A stretch of 64,000 bases of DNA from JAPPLB01 sp965204095. Its GTDB lineage: Bacteria; Acidobacteriota; Terriglobia; Bryobacterales; UBA6623. A model generated the notes under the pieces. The model did not search any database. It saw only the letters and a list, made by a program, of their open reading frames with translations, and was not told the origin of the DNA. Each line of letters begins with the position of its first letter. Position 1 is the stretch's first letter. Of this stretch, positions 50,266-58,312 are shown piece after piece. The stretch covers positions 2,294,001 to 2,358,000 of the forward strand of contig OZ241991.1 in assembly GCA_965204095.1 (NCBI GenBank), in the 5' to 3' direction. The position numbers and the translations under genes were made by a program.

Positions 50266-51126
50266 ATGCCTGATCAACAGAAGAAGTCCTACCTCTACCA
50301 CCATCACACCTGGCCTGAACTGAAAGAGCGGGTCGCCGAACAGCCTGTCGTCGTGCTGCCGATCGGGTCCGTCGAGGATCACGGCTACCACATGCCGCTC
50401 GATGTCGACAACTTCCTGATCGGCTCGATCTCCGAGGAGGCGGCGAAGCGGGCCGACGGCGACATCCTGCTGATGCCGCTCATCCCCTACGGCTTCGAGA
50501 CGCACCACATGGACTTCCCCGGCACGATCGACATCAAGCAGGAGCACCTGTTGAACTTCGTTCTCGACGTGACCCTGAGCGTTGCGCAACATGGGTTCCA
50601 GCGCATCCTGATCGCGGACGGTCACGGCTCGAACATGCCGATTCTGGAATTGGCGGCGCGCCGCACCATCCTCGAATCGGACGCCTTGTGCGCGACGTTC
50701 ATCTGGCCGTCGCTGAACATTCCCGAGATCAACGAGCACCGCGAGTCCGACAAGCAGGGCATGGCGCACGCCGGCGAATTGGAGACATCCGTCTACCTGC
50801 ACCTGGCGCCGGAGCGCGTGCAGATGGACAAGGCCGTCAAAGACATCAACATGCCCGCTTCCGACTTCATCTGGATGGATCTGCTCAGCGGCTCGCCGGT
50901 GCGCTGCATGGACGAGTGGACGCGGTTTTCCAAGAGCGGTGTCTACGGCGACGCCACAATCGCCACGGCGGAAAAGGGCGAGAAGTTTTTCGAAGCCGCC
51001 GTGAACCATTTCGTGAAGCTGGTGCGGGAGTTCAAGAACCGGCCCCGCGGCGAGCGGACCGACTACCACAAGGAACCCTGGGACAAGCATTACCAATCTC
51101 TGAAGGAAACAGGCAAGCCGGAATAG
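50266..51126 (+). CDS. creatininase-family amidohydrolase
   Basis: 286 residues. PIGSVEDHGYHMPLDVDN holds the Glu, His and Asp metal ligands; IADGHGSNM adds a His and AGELETSVYLHL adds a Glu, the full creatininase ligand set. The family includes creatinine amidohydrolases and enzymes that open cyclic amides or cleave formamides. No signal peptide, so it is cytosolic. It lies 49 bp after the transporter, so they are probably co-transcribed, and the imported compound may be its substrate. Confidence 0.92.
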   Translation: MPDQQKKSYLYHHHTWPELKERVAEQPVVVLPIGSVEDHGYHMPLDVDNFLIGSISEEAAKRADGDILLMPLIPYGFETHHMDFPGTIDIKQEHLLNFVLDVTLSVAQHGFQRILIADGHGSNMPILELAARRTILESDALCATFIWPSLNIPEINEHRESDKQGMAHAGELETSVYLHLAPERVQMDKAVKDINMPASDFIWMDLLSGSPVRCMDEWTRFSKSGVYGDATIATAEKGEKFFEAAVNHFVKLVREFKNRPRGERTDYHKEPWDKHYQSLKETGKPE

Positions 51127-51307
51127 GGTCCGCCATGCGCCAAGGAACTGCGGGCCGTGGCCGGGAACCGGTCTCAGCGAAATTAATCGGTTGCGTGCCC
51201 AGCGAACAAGACCGGCCCTCGCCTCGGCTGATCCGCACCACGAATGGTCTCTCAAACCCCAACCGGCTCCAGCGCACCCTCCTTCGAGTGAGACGCGGGT
51301 TGCGGCG

Positions 51308-51466
51308 CTAAAAGGTGGTGTAGATGAAGGGAGCGAGAGCGGAGCCCTGCACGTAGACCAGCAGCGCGCCCAGGAGCACCAGCACGACTACGATCGGCAA
51401 CAGCCAGAGCTTCTTGTTTTCTTTCAGGAAGACGGCGAACTCAGACAGCAGAGACAACCGGTTCAT
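51308..51466 (-). CDS. DUF5989 small membrane protein
   Basis: 52 residues, too short for most gene finders. LSEFAVFLKENKKLWLLP, a hydrophobic VVVLVLLGALLVYV stretch and the GSALAPFIYT end match DUF5989. Relatives are usually encoded beside a SxtJ-like membrane protein and a carbamoyltransferase; neither is here. One membrane helix. Function unknown. Confidence 0.8.
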   Translation of the reverse strand: MNRLSLLSEFAVFLKENKKLWLLPIVVVLVLLGALLVYVQGSALAPFIYTTF

Positions 51467-51641
51467 GGAAAGCTCTTGCTATTCCCCCAGAGGAGGTGAC
51501 CGTTCCTGATCCTACCATGGCGGTGACGGGCTGAAACTCGGCTCGCGCCTTGAGAGGCTGCGATCCGCAGGCGGTGGGTCGGCCTTCGTTGATGCAGGCT
51601 CGGCACCGAACGGGCCGGTCTCGGAACAGCCTGCCGCGCCC

Positions 51642-52880
51642 CTAGCTTTCCACAGCCTCCGGCATCACGGGCTTGCGTGGATCGATGCCCAACCAGAACA
51701 GCGAACCGATCAGGTAGGCGGCCGCCACGCCGTACAGGGGCAGGTCCCAACCGTAGATAGCCCACCCGATGGCAGCGGAGGCAATGGCTCCTCCGATCTG
51801 TCCGGCCGTGTTCATCAACCCGCTGACGGAGCCCACGTAATCCCGGCCCACGTCCAGGCAGACTGCCCAGGAGTTCGGCAGCGCGAATTGAATGGCGGAG
51901 TAGCCCAGCGTCAGCAAAATCAGTGCGCTCATCACATCCTCGACGGAGAGCGCGATGAGGATGCACGCCGCACTCACGATCCCCGAGCCGAGGCCGACAC
52001 CGCGCCGCGCCGCGGTCAGTCCTATCCTTTTGACGAGCAGGTCGACCGTGTGCCCGCCGACATAGTTGCACAAGGCGCTGATGAGAAACCGCTTGGCCAC
52101 GTAGGGCGCGAAGTCCTCAAGTCCCTTGGACTCCACCAGGTAGCTGGGCAGCCAGAAGATGTACAAGTAGGAGCCAGTGACGGTGATGCTGTACATCGCG
52201 ATGATGGACCACATGTTCGGGCTGTAGAACAACGGCAGCAGGTTGGCGTGTGGAGCGGCGGCGGCCGGCGGTCCGATCCGCTCGAGTTCCGCCGCATTGA
52301 CGCCTTTCTTGTCGGCCGGGTTGTCGCGGAACCAGCCATACCAGGCAACCGCCCAAATCACGCCGATTACGCCGAAGAGGTAAAAGCACGCCCGCCAGTC
52401 GTAGTGCTTCAGGATCGATTGGACGATAAAAGGCGTCAGGCCGCCGCCCAGGCTCGCGGCCATCCAGACGACTCCCTGCGCGCGCCCCCGTTCATCAGTG
52501 GGAAACCATCGGCGGATGACGCAGGTCGCGTTGGGATAGGCTCCCGCCTGCAGGGCGCCGAGGACGCCCCGCACCACCAGCAGCCAGCCATAGCGGCTGA
52601 CGACGCCGGTGAGCACGGTCAGCACGGACCACCACACGACGAGATGGGTCAGCACCCGGCGAGGCCCAAAGCGGTCCCCGAGCCACCCCATGAGGATTTC
52701 GAAGATGCCGTAGGCCGCCGCGAAGGCGGCAAAAACCCAGGCCATCTCCAAATGTGACAGGCCCAGCTCGCCCCGCATGTCGGGCGCCGCGGCCGAGATG
52801 CAGACGCGGTCAAGTTGCGTCGTGACCGAGAACAGGAACAGGGCCGCCAGCACGGCCCAACGCATCCGCGACGCCTTCAT
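51642..52880 (-). CDS. MFS transporter, copy B (mosaic)
   Basis: 412 residues with 12 membrane segments, about 85-90% identical to copy C (53092-54336) over most of its length. Residues about 22-68, covering helices 1-2, instead follow copy A almost exactly (LDRVCISAAAPDMRGELG, WVFAAFAAAYGIFEI). Copies B and C share their upstream DNA (GACATAATCGCAGGTCC) as well, so they arose by direct duplication. In this family helix 1 lines the substrate path, so the exchange may change specificity. The odd TQLDRV replaces TYLDRV. Confidence 0.9.
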   Translation of the reverse strand: MKASRMRWAVLAALFLFSVTTQLDRVCISAAAPDMRGELGLSHLEMAWVFAAFAAAYGIFEILMGWLGDRFGPRRVLTHLVVWWSVLTVLTGVVSRYGWLLVVRGVLGALQAGAYPNATCVIRRWFPTDERGRAQGVVWMAASLGGGLTPFIVQSILKHYDWRACFYLFGVIGVIWAVAWYGWFRDNPADKKGVNAAELERIGPPAAAAPHANLLPLFYSPNMWSIIAMYSITVTGSYLYIFWLPSYLVESKGLEDFAPYVAKRFLISALCNYVGGHTVDLLVKRIGLTAARRGVGLGSGIVSAACILIALSVEDVMSALILLTLGYSAIQFALPNSWAVCLDVGRDYVGSVSGLMNTAGQIGGAIASAAIGWAIYGWDLPLYGVAAAYLIGSLFWLGIDPRKPVMPEAVES

Positions 52881-52902
52881 GGACCTGCGATTATGTCAGA
52901 AT

Positions 52903-53092
52903 CAGCCGGCATGTCTCACCACCCGACGGCCGGAGCACGTGGAAAGACCGTGTTTCGTGACTCGTGATTCGTGAAAAATCTTACAGGCCATGCCGCTTGC
53001 GCCAAGCGGCTCGCGGCTCGTCCTGACAGCCCTCTCAGGCCTGCCTGCAGCAGGCAGGCACTTCGCCTCGCCGCGTGGCGAGAAAGGCAGGT
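52903..53092. repeat. MITE-like repeat, copy 3 (diverged)
   Basis: About 190 bp. The left end GCATGTCTCACCACC matches copy 1; the right end GTGGCGAGAAAGGCAGGT is diverged. The interior differs in part: it has tandem CGTGACTCGTGATTCGTG and an extra GCCTGCCTGCAGCAGGCAGG hairpin. The last base falls in the stop codon of copy C. Confidence 0.65.
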
Positions 53093-54336
53093 CAGCTTTC
53101 CACAGCCTCCGGCATCACGGGCTTGCGCGGATCGATGCCCAACCAGAACAGCGAACCGATCAGGTACACGGCAGCCACGCCGTACAGGGGCACGTCCCAG
53201 CCCCATGCGTCGATCGCCCAGCCGATGGCGGCGGACGCAATGGCTCCTCCGATCTGTCCGGCCGTGTTCATCAACCCGCTGACGGAGCCCACGTAATCCC
53301 GGCCCACATCCAGGCACACCGCCCAGGAGTTCGGCAGGGCGAATTGAATGGCGGAGTAGCCCAGCGTCAGCAAAATCATCGCTCCCATCACATCCTCGAC
53401 GGAGAGCGCGATGAGGATGCAGGCCGCACTCACGATCCCCGAGCTGAGGCCGACGCTGCGACGCGCTGCGGTCAGTCCTATCTTCTTGACGAGCAGGTCG
53501 ACCGTGTGCCCGCCGGCATAGTTGCACAAAGCGCTCATGAGAAACGGCATGGCGACGTAGGGCGCGAAGTCCTGGAGTCCCTTCGACTCGACCAGGTAGC
53601 TGGGCAGCCAGAAAATGTACCAGTACGAGCCGTAGACGGTGATGTGGTACATGGCGATGATCGCCCACATGTTCGGGCTGTAGAACAACGGCAGCAGGTT
53701 GCCGTGCGGAGCGGCGCCGGCCGGCGGTCCGATCCGCGCGAGCTCCGCCGCATTGACGCCTTTCTTGTCGGCCGGGTTGTCGCGGAACCAGCCATACCAG
53801 GCAACCGCCCAAATCACGCCGATCACGCTGAAGATGTAGAAGACCGCCCGCCAGTCATAGTGCTTCAGGATCGGCTGGACGATAAACGGCGTCAGGGCGC
53901 CGCCCAGGCTCGCGGCCATCCAGACGACTCCCTGCGCGCGCCCTCGTTCGTCGGTGGGGAACCAGCGGCGGATGACGCAAGTCGCGTTGGGATAGGCCCC
54001 CGCCTGCAGCGCCCCGAAGACGCCCCGCACCGCCAGCAGCCAGAAATAGCGGCTGACGACGCCGGTGAGAGCGGTCAGCACCGACCACCACACGACGAGA
54101 TGGGTCAGCACGCGGCGAGGCCCGAAGCGGTCCCCGAGCCACCCCATGGGGATTTCGAAGAGACCGTACGTCAGGATGAAGATACTGAAGACGAAGCCCA
54201 TCTCGGTGTTCGACAGCCCCAGTTCCTCGGCCATGGGAGTCTTCACGTTTCCGATCACGACGCGGTCGAGGTAGGTCATGAGAGAGAACAGGAACAGGGC
54301 TGTCAGCACGGCCCAACGCATTCGAGAGGCTTTCAT
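53092..54336 (-). CDS. MFS transporter, copy C
   Basis: 414 residues, the closest relative of copy B outside helices 1-2. Its N-terminal helices (LDRVVIGNVKTPMAEELG, GFVFSIFILTYGLFEIPMG) are probably the ancestral ones of the B/C pair. GWLGDRFGPRRVLTHL and AGAYPNATCVIRRWFP are shared by B and C. It probably carries a sugar acid or similar anion. The stop codon TGA is formed at the edge of a MITE-like repeat. Confidence 0.9.
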   Translation of the reverse strand: MKASRMRWAVLTALFLFSLMTYLDRVVIGNVKTPMAEELGLSNTEMGFVFSIFILTYGLFEIPMGWLGDRFGPRRVLTHLVVWWSVLTALTGVVSRYFWLLAVRGVFGALQAGAYPNATCVIRRWFPTDERGRAQGVVWMAASLGGALTPFIVQPILKHYDWRAVFYIFSVIGVIWAVAWYGWFRDNPADKKGVNAAELARIGPPAGAAPHGNLLPLFYSPNMWAIIAMYHITVYGSYWYIFWLPSYLVESKGLQDFAPYVAMPFLMSALCNYAGGHTVDLLVKKIGLTAARRSVGLSSGIVSAACILIALSVEDVMGAMILLTLGYSAIQFALPNSWAVCLDVGRDYVGSVSGLMNTAGQIGGAIASAAIGWAIDAWGWDVPLYGVAAVYLIGSLFWLGIDPRKPVMPEAVES

Positions 54337-54484
54337 GGACCTGCGATTATGTCAGAACAAGCCACGGCGCGGCGGGCGGACATGGCGGATCGAGCCGGCT
54401 GCTGTCGAAGCCGCGGACCTCGAACACGGGTCCGTCGTTCGGGAGGAACAGGAATGCCGGCCCGCACCTGCTATTCTTCTGGGC

Positions 54485-55915
54485 ATGTTCCGGAGCCGTC
54501 GGACGTTGTTTCGCCGCAGCCGCTTCCCGGCGCTGATGGGTTTGTGCTGCATGGCCGCGGGGGTCGTTGCCTCTCCCGCGTGGCCGCAAGCGGCATCGCC
54601 AGAAGCTCACTCCTACGCCGACGGCTACAAGGACTTCCTCTCGGCGGCCCGGACCGAGGTCACATTCGTCGAGGAATCGATCCGGCTGGCGGAGCGGAAC
54701 GGTTTTCGCGAGCTCACCGACGACACGGAGCTGAGTCCCGGCGCGAAGTTCTACCGTAACAACCGCGACCGGGCGCTGTTCCTGTTCGTCGTGGGGGAGC
54801 AGCCTTTCCGTGAAGGGTTCCGCGTCGCCGCGGCTCACATCGATTCTCCACACCTCGACCTGAAAGCACGGCCGATCAAGGCGTCCGGCGCGTTCGTACA
54901 GTTGCAAACGATGCCGCACGGAGGCATCAAGAACTACCAGTGGGTGAATCTACCCCTGGCGCTCGTTGGACGCGTTTTCAAGAAAGACGGCGAGATGGTG
55001 CCGATCTCGATCGGTTTGCGTCCCGCCGATCCGGTGTTCGTGATTGCCGACCTGGCACCCCACGTAGACGTGTCCCAGCGAAGCCGGAGAAGCCGGGAAG
55101 TCGTGAGGGGAGAAGAGCTGGACGCGCTCGCCTACTCGCGGCAAGACGAGGCATCGTCGAATGTCGCCGACAACGCCAAGGCTCACCTCAAGGAGGTCTA
55201 CGGGATCGAGGAAGAAGATCTCGTCAGCGCCGAGCTGAACTTCGTCCCTGCGCTCGCCCCGCGCGACGTCGGTTTCGACGGCGAGCTGGTGGCGGCCTAC
55301 GGCCAGGATGACCGTGCGAGCGCCTACGCGGCCCTGCTGGCGCTGATCGACTCTGCGCCGCCGCGTTACACCAGCCTGGTGTTTCTGGCCGATAACGAGG
55401 AAAGCGGCAGCAACAACAACACCGGAGCCCGATCCAGCGCTCTGAACGACCTGCTCGCCGACCTGATCTACCGCCAGGAGGGCGACGGCTACCGCGATGT
55501 GATGACGCGCCGGGCGCGCGGCAAGACCATCGTGCTTTCCGGCGACCCCAATCCGGGTGTGAATCCCCTGTCGACTTCGGCTCTGGAAAAGGAGAATGCG
55601 GCGAAGGTCGGCAAGGGGGTGAACTTCAAGGCGTATGGACGCGGCAACAGCCCCAACGCCGAGACGACCGCGCGGTTCCGGAACATCTTCGATGACGAGG
55701 GGATTCCCTGGCAGGTGATGTCCTACAAGGTCGGCGCGGGCGGCGGCGCGACGCTCGGCCACTTCCTCTCCGACGACAACATGGAGGTCATCGACATCGG
55801 TATTCCGATCCTGTCCCTGCATTCACCCTACGAAGTCGCCTCGAAGTCGGACCTCTACTCGCTCTACCGCGCGATGCGCGCTTTCTTCGAGAAACTCGAC
55901 GACGCGTCCATGTGA
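54485..55915 (+). CDS. M18-family aminopeptidase with signal peptide
   Basis: 476 residues. A signal or anchor region (FPALMGLCCMAAGVVASPA) precedes an M18 metallopeptidase domain: VAAAHIDSPHLDLK (His and Asp zinc ligands), QDDRASAYAALLALI (bridging Asp), VFLADNEESGSNNNTGARS (catalytic Glu pair), and GGGATLGHFLSDD near the end with a His. M18 enzymes are usually cytosolic aspartyl or general aminopeptidases, so the signal is notable. ATG 54485 starts the signal. It stands alone between the transporter pair and a toxin-antitoxin operon. Confidence 0.88.
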   Translation: MFRSRRTLFRRSRFPALMGLCCMAAGVVASPAWPQAASPEAHSYADGYKDFLSAARTEVTFVEESIRLAERNGFRELTDDTELSPGAKFYRNNRDRALFLFVVGEQPFREGFRVAAAHIDSPHLDLKARPIKASGAFVQLQTMPHGGIKNYQWVNLPLALVGRVFKKDGEMVPISIGLRPADPVFVIADLAPHVDVSQRSRRSREVVRGEELDALAYSRQDEASSNVADNAKAHLKEVYGIEEEDLVSAELNFVPALAPRDVGFDGELVAAYGQDDRASAYAALLALIDSAPPRYTSLVFLADNEESGSNNNTGARSSALNDLLADLIYRQEGDGYRDVMTRRARGKTIVLSGDPNPGVNPLSTSALEKENAAKVGKGVNFKAYGRGNSPNAETTARFRNIFDDEGIPWQVMSYKVGAGGGATLGHFLSDDNMEVIDIGIPILSLHSPYEVASKSDLYSLYRAMRAFFEKLDDASM

Positions 55916-55971
55916 TACGGAGTCCGTCAAGAATCTGCGATCCCGGCGGAATCGGGACACTGTCGGGAGAT

Positions 55972-56268
55972 TCACCACGCCTTCCTCAAATTCTCCAGCC
56001 CCTTGAGGTAGTCCTCTGTTTCGAGATTGCTCCGCACTCCATACTCGGCCAGCACGTTGATCATTTCCCCAAGCGGCAGGTCCGCGAGTTCAGCGGCCAA
56101 GCCGAGGGAGGCCTTTCCTTCCTTGTAGCGCTCCACGGCCAGCATGAGCCGGCCCTTGTTGACGAGTTCCCGAACGGCCTTGGAAACGTCCCCGTGCTCT
56201 TCGTTGGACAGCTTTTTGAGAAAGTCGTAGTTCTCTTCGTCCATTCTTATGCTCATCGTCCTGGTCAT
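55972..56268 (-). CDS. UPF0175-family antitoxin
   Basis: 98 residues: a basic ribbon-like start (SIRMDEENYDFLKKLS), KAVRELVNKGRLMLAVERY and the UPF0175 core KASLGLAAELADLPLGEMINVL. UPF0175 proteins act as antitoxins or DNA-binding partners of DUF3368/PIN-like proteins. The start overlaps the toxin gene by 4 nt. In this operon the toxin is the first gene. Confidence 0.85.
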   Translation of the reverse strand: MTRTMSIRMDEENYDFLKKLSNEEHGDVSKAVRELVNKGRLMLAVERYKEGKASLGLAAELADLPLGEMINVLAEYGVRSNLETEDYLKGLENLRKAW

Positions 56269-56768
56269 ATCGCTGCCTCCAGCCTTCTCCTCACGTTGTC
56301 GACAATCTCTGCACGGTAGCGGCCATACTTTCGTAAGATATCGAGCTTCCTCAAGGCTTCCTCTCCAGAAATCAACTCTTTCTCCCGCATCCTCAGCAAA
56401 ATCCCGAGCGCCCCTGTGAAAGGCAGCTTGAGAATCTTGCATGCGTTGACGCCGCTGCGATCCTCAATGGCAATCAGGCGCGCGTTGCTCTCCTGCGCAA
56501 GGGCAATCGCCTGCGCCTCACCGGCTCCCAGGCTGAATTCCCTGCGGATCTGCCCAAAAGCCTTGCTGTCCCTCAAGGTACGGACCTCGATGCACTTTTC
56601 AGCTATCAGTCGCGCAATGAGCCAAGCATCAAAAGAAGCTTTTTTCTGGCAGCATTCAGCCTGCACGGCCGGGGGAATCACGACCGGCTCGGGAAACGAG
56701 CCGAGGAACCGCTCAAGCAGTTCGGCCTTGGCCAGCAAGATGAGAGGCGATGCATCGAACACAACCAT
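56265..56768 (-). CDS. DUF3368/PIN-like toxin
   Basis: 167 residues. PIN-fold motifs are present: VVFDASPLILLAKAE (first Asp), a conserved Glu region in the middle (LGAGEAQAIALA) and RLIAIEDRSG with the C-terminal Asp. These are the acidic residues that bind Mg in PIN ribonucleases. DUF3368 genes are paired with UPF0175 antitoxins. The start codon lies within a repeat of TTATTACA that may be the operator. Confidence 0.85.
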   Translation of the reverse strand: MVVFDASPLILLAKAELLERFLGSFPEPVVIPPAVQAECCQKKASFDAWLIARLIAEKCIEVRTLRDSKAFGQIRREFSLGAGEAQAIALAQESNARLIAIEDRSGVNACKILKLPFTGALGILLRMREKELISGEEALRKLDILRKYGRYRAEIVDNVRRRLEAAI

Positions 56769-56785
56769 TATTACATATTATTACA
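56767..56785. promoter_or_regulatory. TTATTACA direct repeats at the toxin start
   Basis: TTATTACA at 56768-56775 and 56778-56785, a 10-bp period, AT-rich in a GC-rich setting. Position at the start codon fits an operator for the antitoxin. Confidence 0.45.
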
Positions 56786-57012
56786 GACGTAAGCAAAACC
56801 GTTTTCGGATTTGCGACAAGAAAGAAGTCCAACGACCGGATGCAATTTCAAATCGGCGCGAGGAGCCAATCCGGGAACGGATTGAACAAGGTAGCGTTTG
56901 TACCAGCATCGCGCCGGCAATGCGCCATGGAAGGCGGGCCTCAAGGGTGGCCAGCTCGGCGTGTGGAGCGCACTCAGGGTTCGTTGAAATCTTTTCCCGA
57001 TAATGCGGACCT

Positions 57013-58038
57013 TCACTCCTTCCAGTCCGCGACGAAGATATTGAACTCGTAGCGGCCCGTGGCCTTCCAATCGGAGGTAAAGACCAGCTTCCCGCCGTCG
57101 GGCGAGAACTCGGGGAATGAGGTAAACCCCCCGAAGTCCGTCACCTGGCGCAGGTTGGAGCCGTCCAGGTCCATCAGGAAGAGCTCGAAATGGCGGCTGT
57201 CGCAATCGTGCCGGTTGGACGAAAAAATGATCCGCCGGCCGTCCGGGGTGAACTGCGGAGCGAAGCTGGCGCAGCCGAAATCCGAGATCCGTTTGGCGTT
57301 GCCGCCGTCGGAGTCCGCCACGAAGATCTCCATCCTCATCGGAGCGGTCAGGTCTTGCGCCAAGAGGTCCTTGTACTTCCGTATGTTCTCCTCGCCGGTG
57401 GGATGATGGGCGCGCCACACCATCTTCCTGCCGTCGGGTGAGAGGAAAGCGCCGCCGTCATAGCCGAGGCTGCGAGTGAGTTGGCGCTTGCCGGAGCCGT
57501 CCGGCGACATCGACCACAACTCCAGATCGCCCGAAGCCTTCGAGGTGTAGATGATCCGCTTCGTCTTCCAGTTGACGGTCCCTTCGGTGTCGTACCCATC
57601 GGCCGTCGTCAGCTTCCGCAAGCCCTTCCCGTCCCGACCCACGACGAAGATGTCGTAGCTGGGATACACCGCCCAGACGTAGCCCTTCGAGCGGTCCGGC
57701 CGGGGCGGACAGGCATCGCCGCCCTCATGGGTCGAGCCGAACAGGATCTCGCCGCCGCCGGGCAGGAAGTAGCCGCAGGTCGTCGCTCCCTTGCCGGTCG
57801 AGACCATCCGAACATCGCTGCCGTCGCTCTTCATCACGTAGATCTGGTCACAGCGATGCTCGCCTCGCGTCGACTGAAAGACCAACTCCTCGCCGTCGGG
57901 CGACCAGTAGGCCTCGGCGTTCTGGCCCCCGGAGGTGAGTTGCCGGATGTTCGCGAGGTAGCGGCTGCTCTGCGCGGGGAGCAGAACGCAGCCCAACAGC
58001 AGGAAGATTCCGGGACGGATCATCAAAGAGAAAGTCAT
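57013..58038 (-). CDS. TolB-like beta-propeller protein, secreted
   Basis: 341 residues with a signal peptide (PGIFLLLGCVLLPAQS). Repeated PD40/TolB blades: YWSPDGEELVFQS, FLSPDGRKMVW, FTPDGRRIIFSSNR and FSPDGGKLVFTSDW. Several Cys pairs (HRCDQIY, TTCGYF, HDCDSRH). It is a periplasmic propeller of a group often linked with surveillance of surface proteins or with DPP-IV-like peptidases; the role here is unknown. Confidence 0.8.
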   Translation of the reverse strand: MTFSLMIRPGIFLLLGCVLLPAQSSRYLANIRQLTSGGQNAEAYWSPDGEELVFQSTRGEHRCDQIYVMKSDGSDVRMVSTGKGATTCGYFLPGGGEILFGSTHEGGDACPPRPDRSKGYVWAVYPSYDIFVVGRDGKGLRKLTTADGYDTEGTVNWKTKRIIYTSKASGDLELWSMSPDGSGKRQLTRSLGYDGGAFLSPDGRKMVWRAHHPTGEENIRKYKDLLAQDLTAPMRMEIFVADSDGGNAKRISDFGCASFAPQFTPDGRRIIFSSNRHDCDSRHFELFLMDLDGSNLRQVTDFGGFTSFPEFSPDGGKLVFTSDWKATGRYEFNIFVADWKE

Positions 58039-58312
58039 GGCTGAGGCTCTCGATTATAGACGATTGACGGCGAAACGGATCTTTTCCACCGGGGAGCAAG
58101 ATGTCGTGCTAAACTATTCATGATGTGCAAGATGTTGCGCTGACATGCCTTTACAAGGCCTTTACAAGATGCATGATCAGGGATAGGATATTCACACGGG
58201 GCGGCCTGTTCGATCCGCCCGCTTTCCTTCCCCCGCCATCCCGGGAAAGGAGGAAGGTTCCTGTCCGGGACAGGAGACCCGCGCCGTCCCGGACCCGAAA
58301 GGCTTCGCTCTC

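Noticed and set aside
53855..54316. Overlapping frames in the MFS genes
   Set aside because: They are alternative frames of clear transporter genes and recur in both duplicates for that reason.
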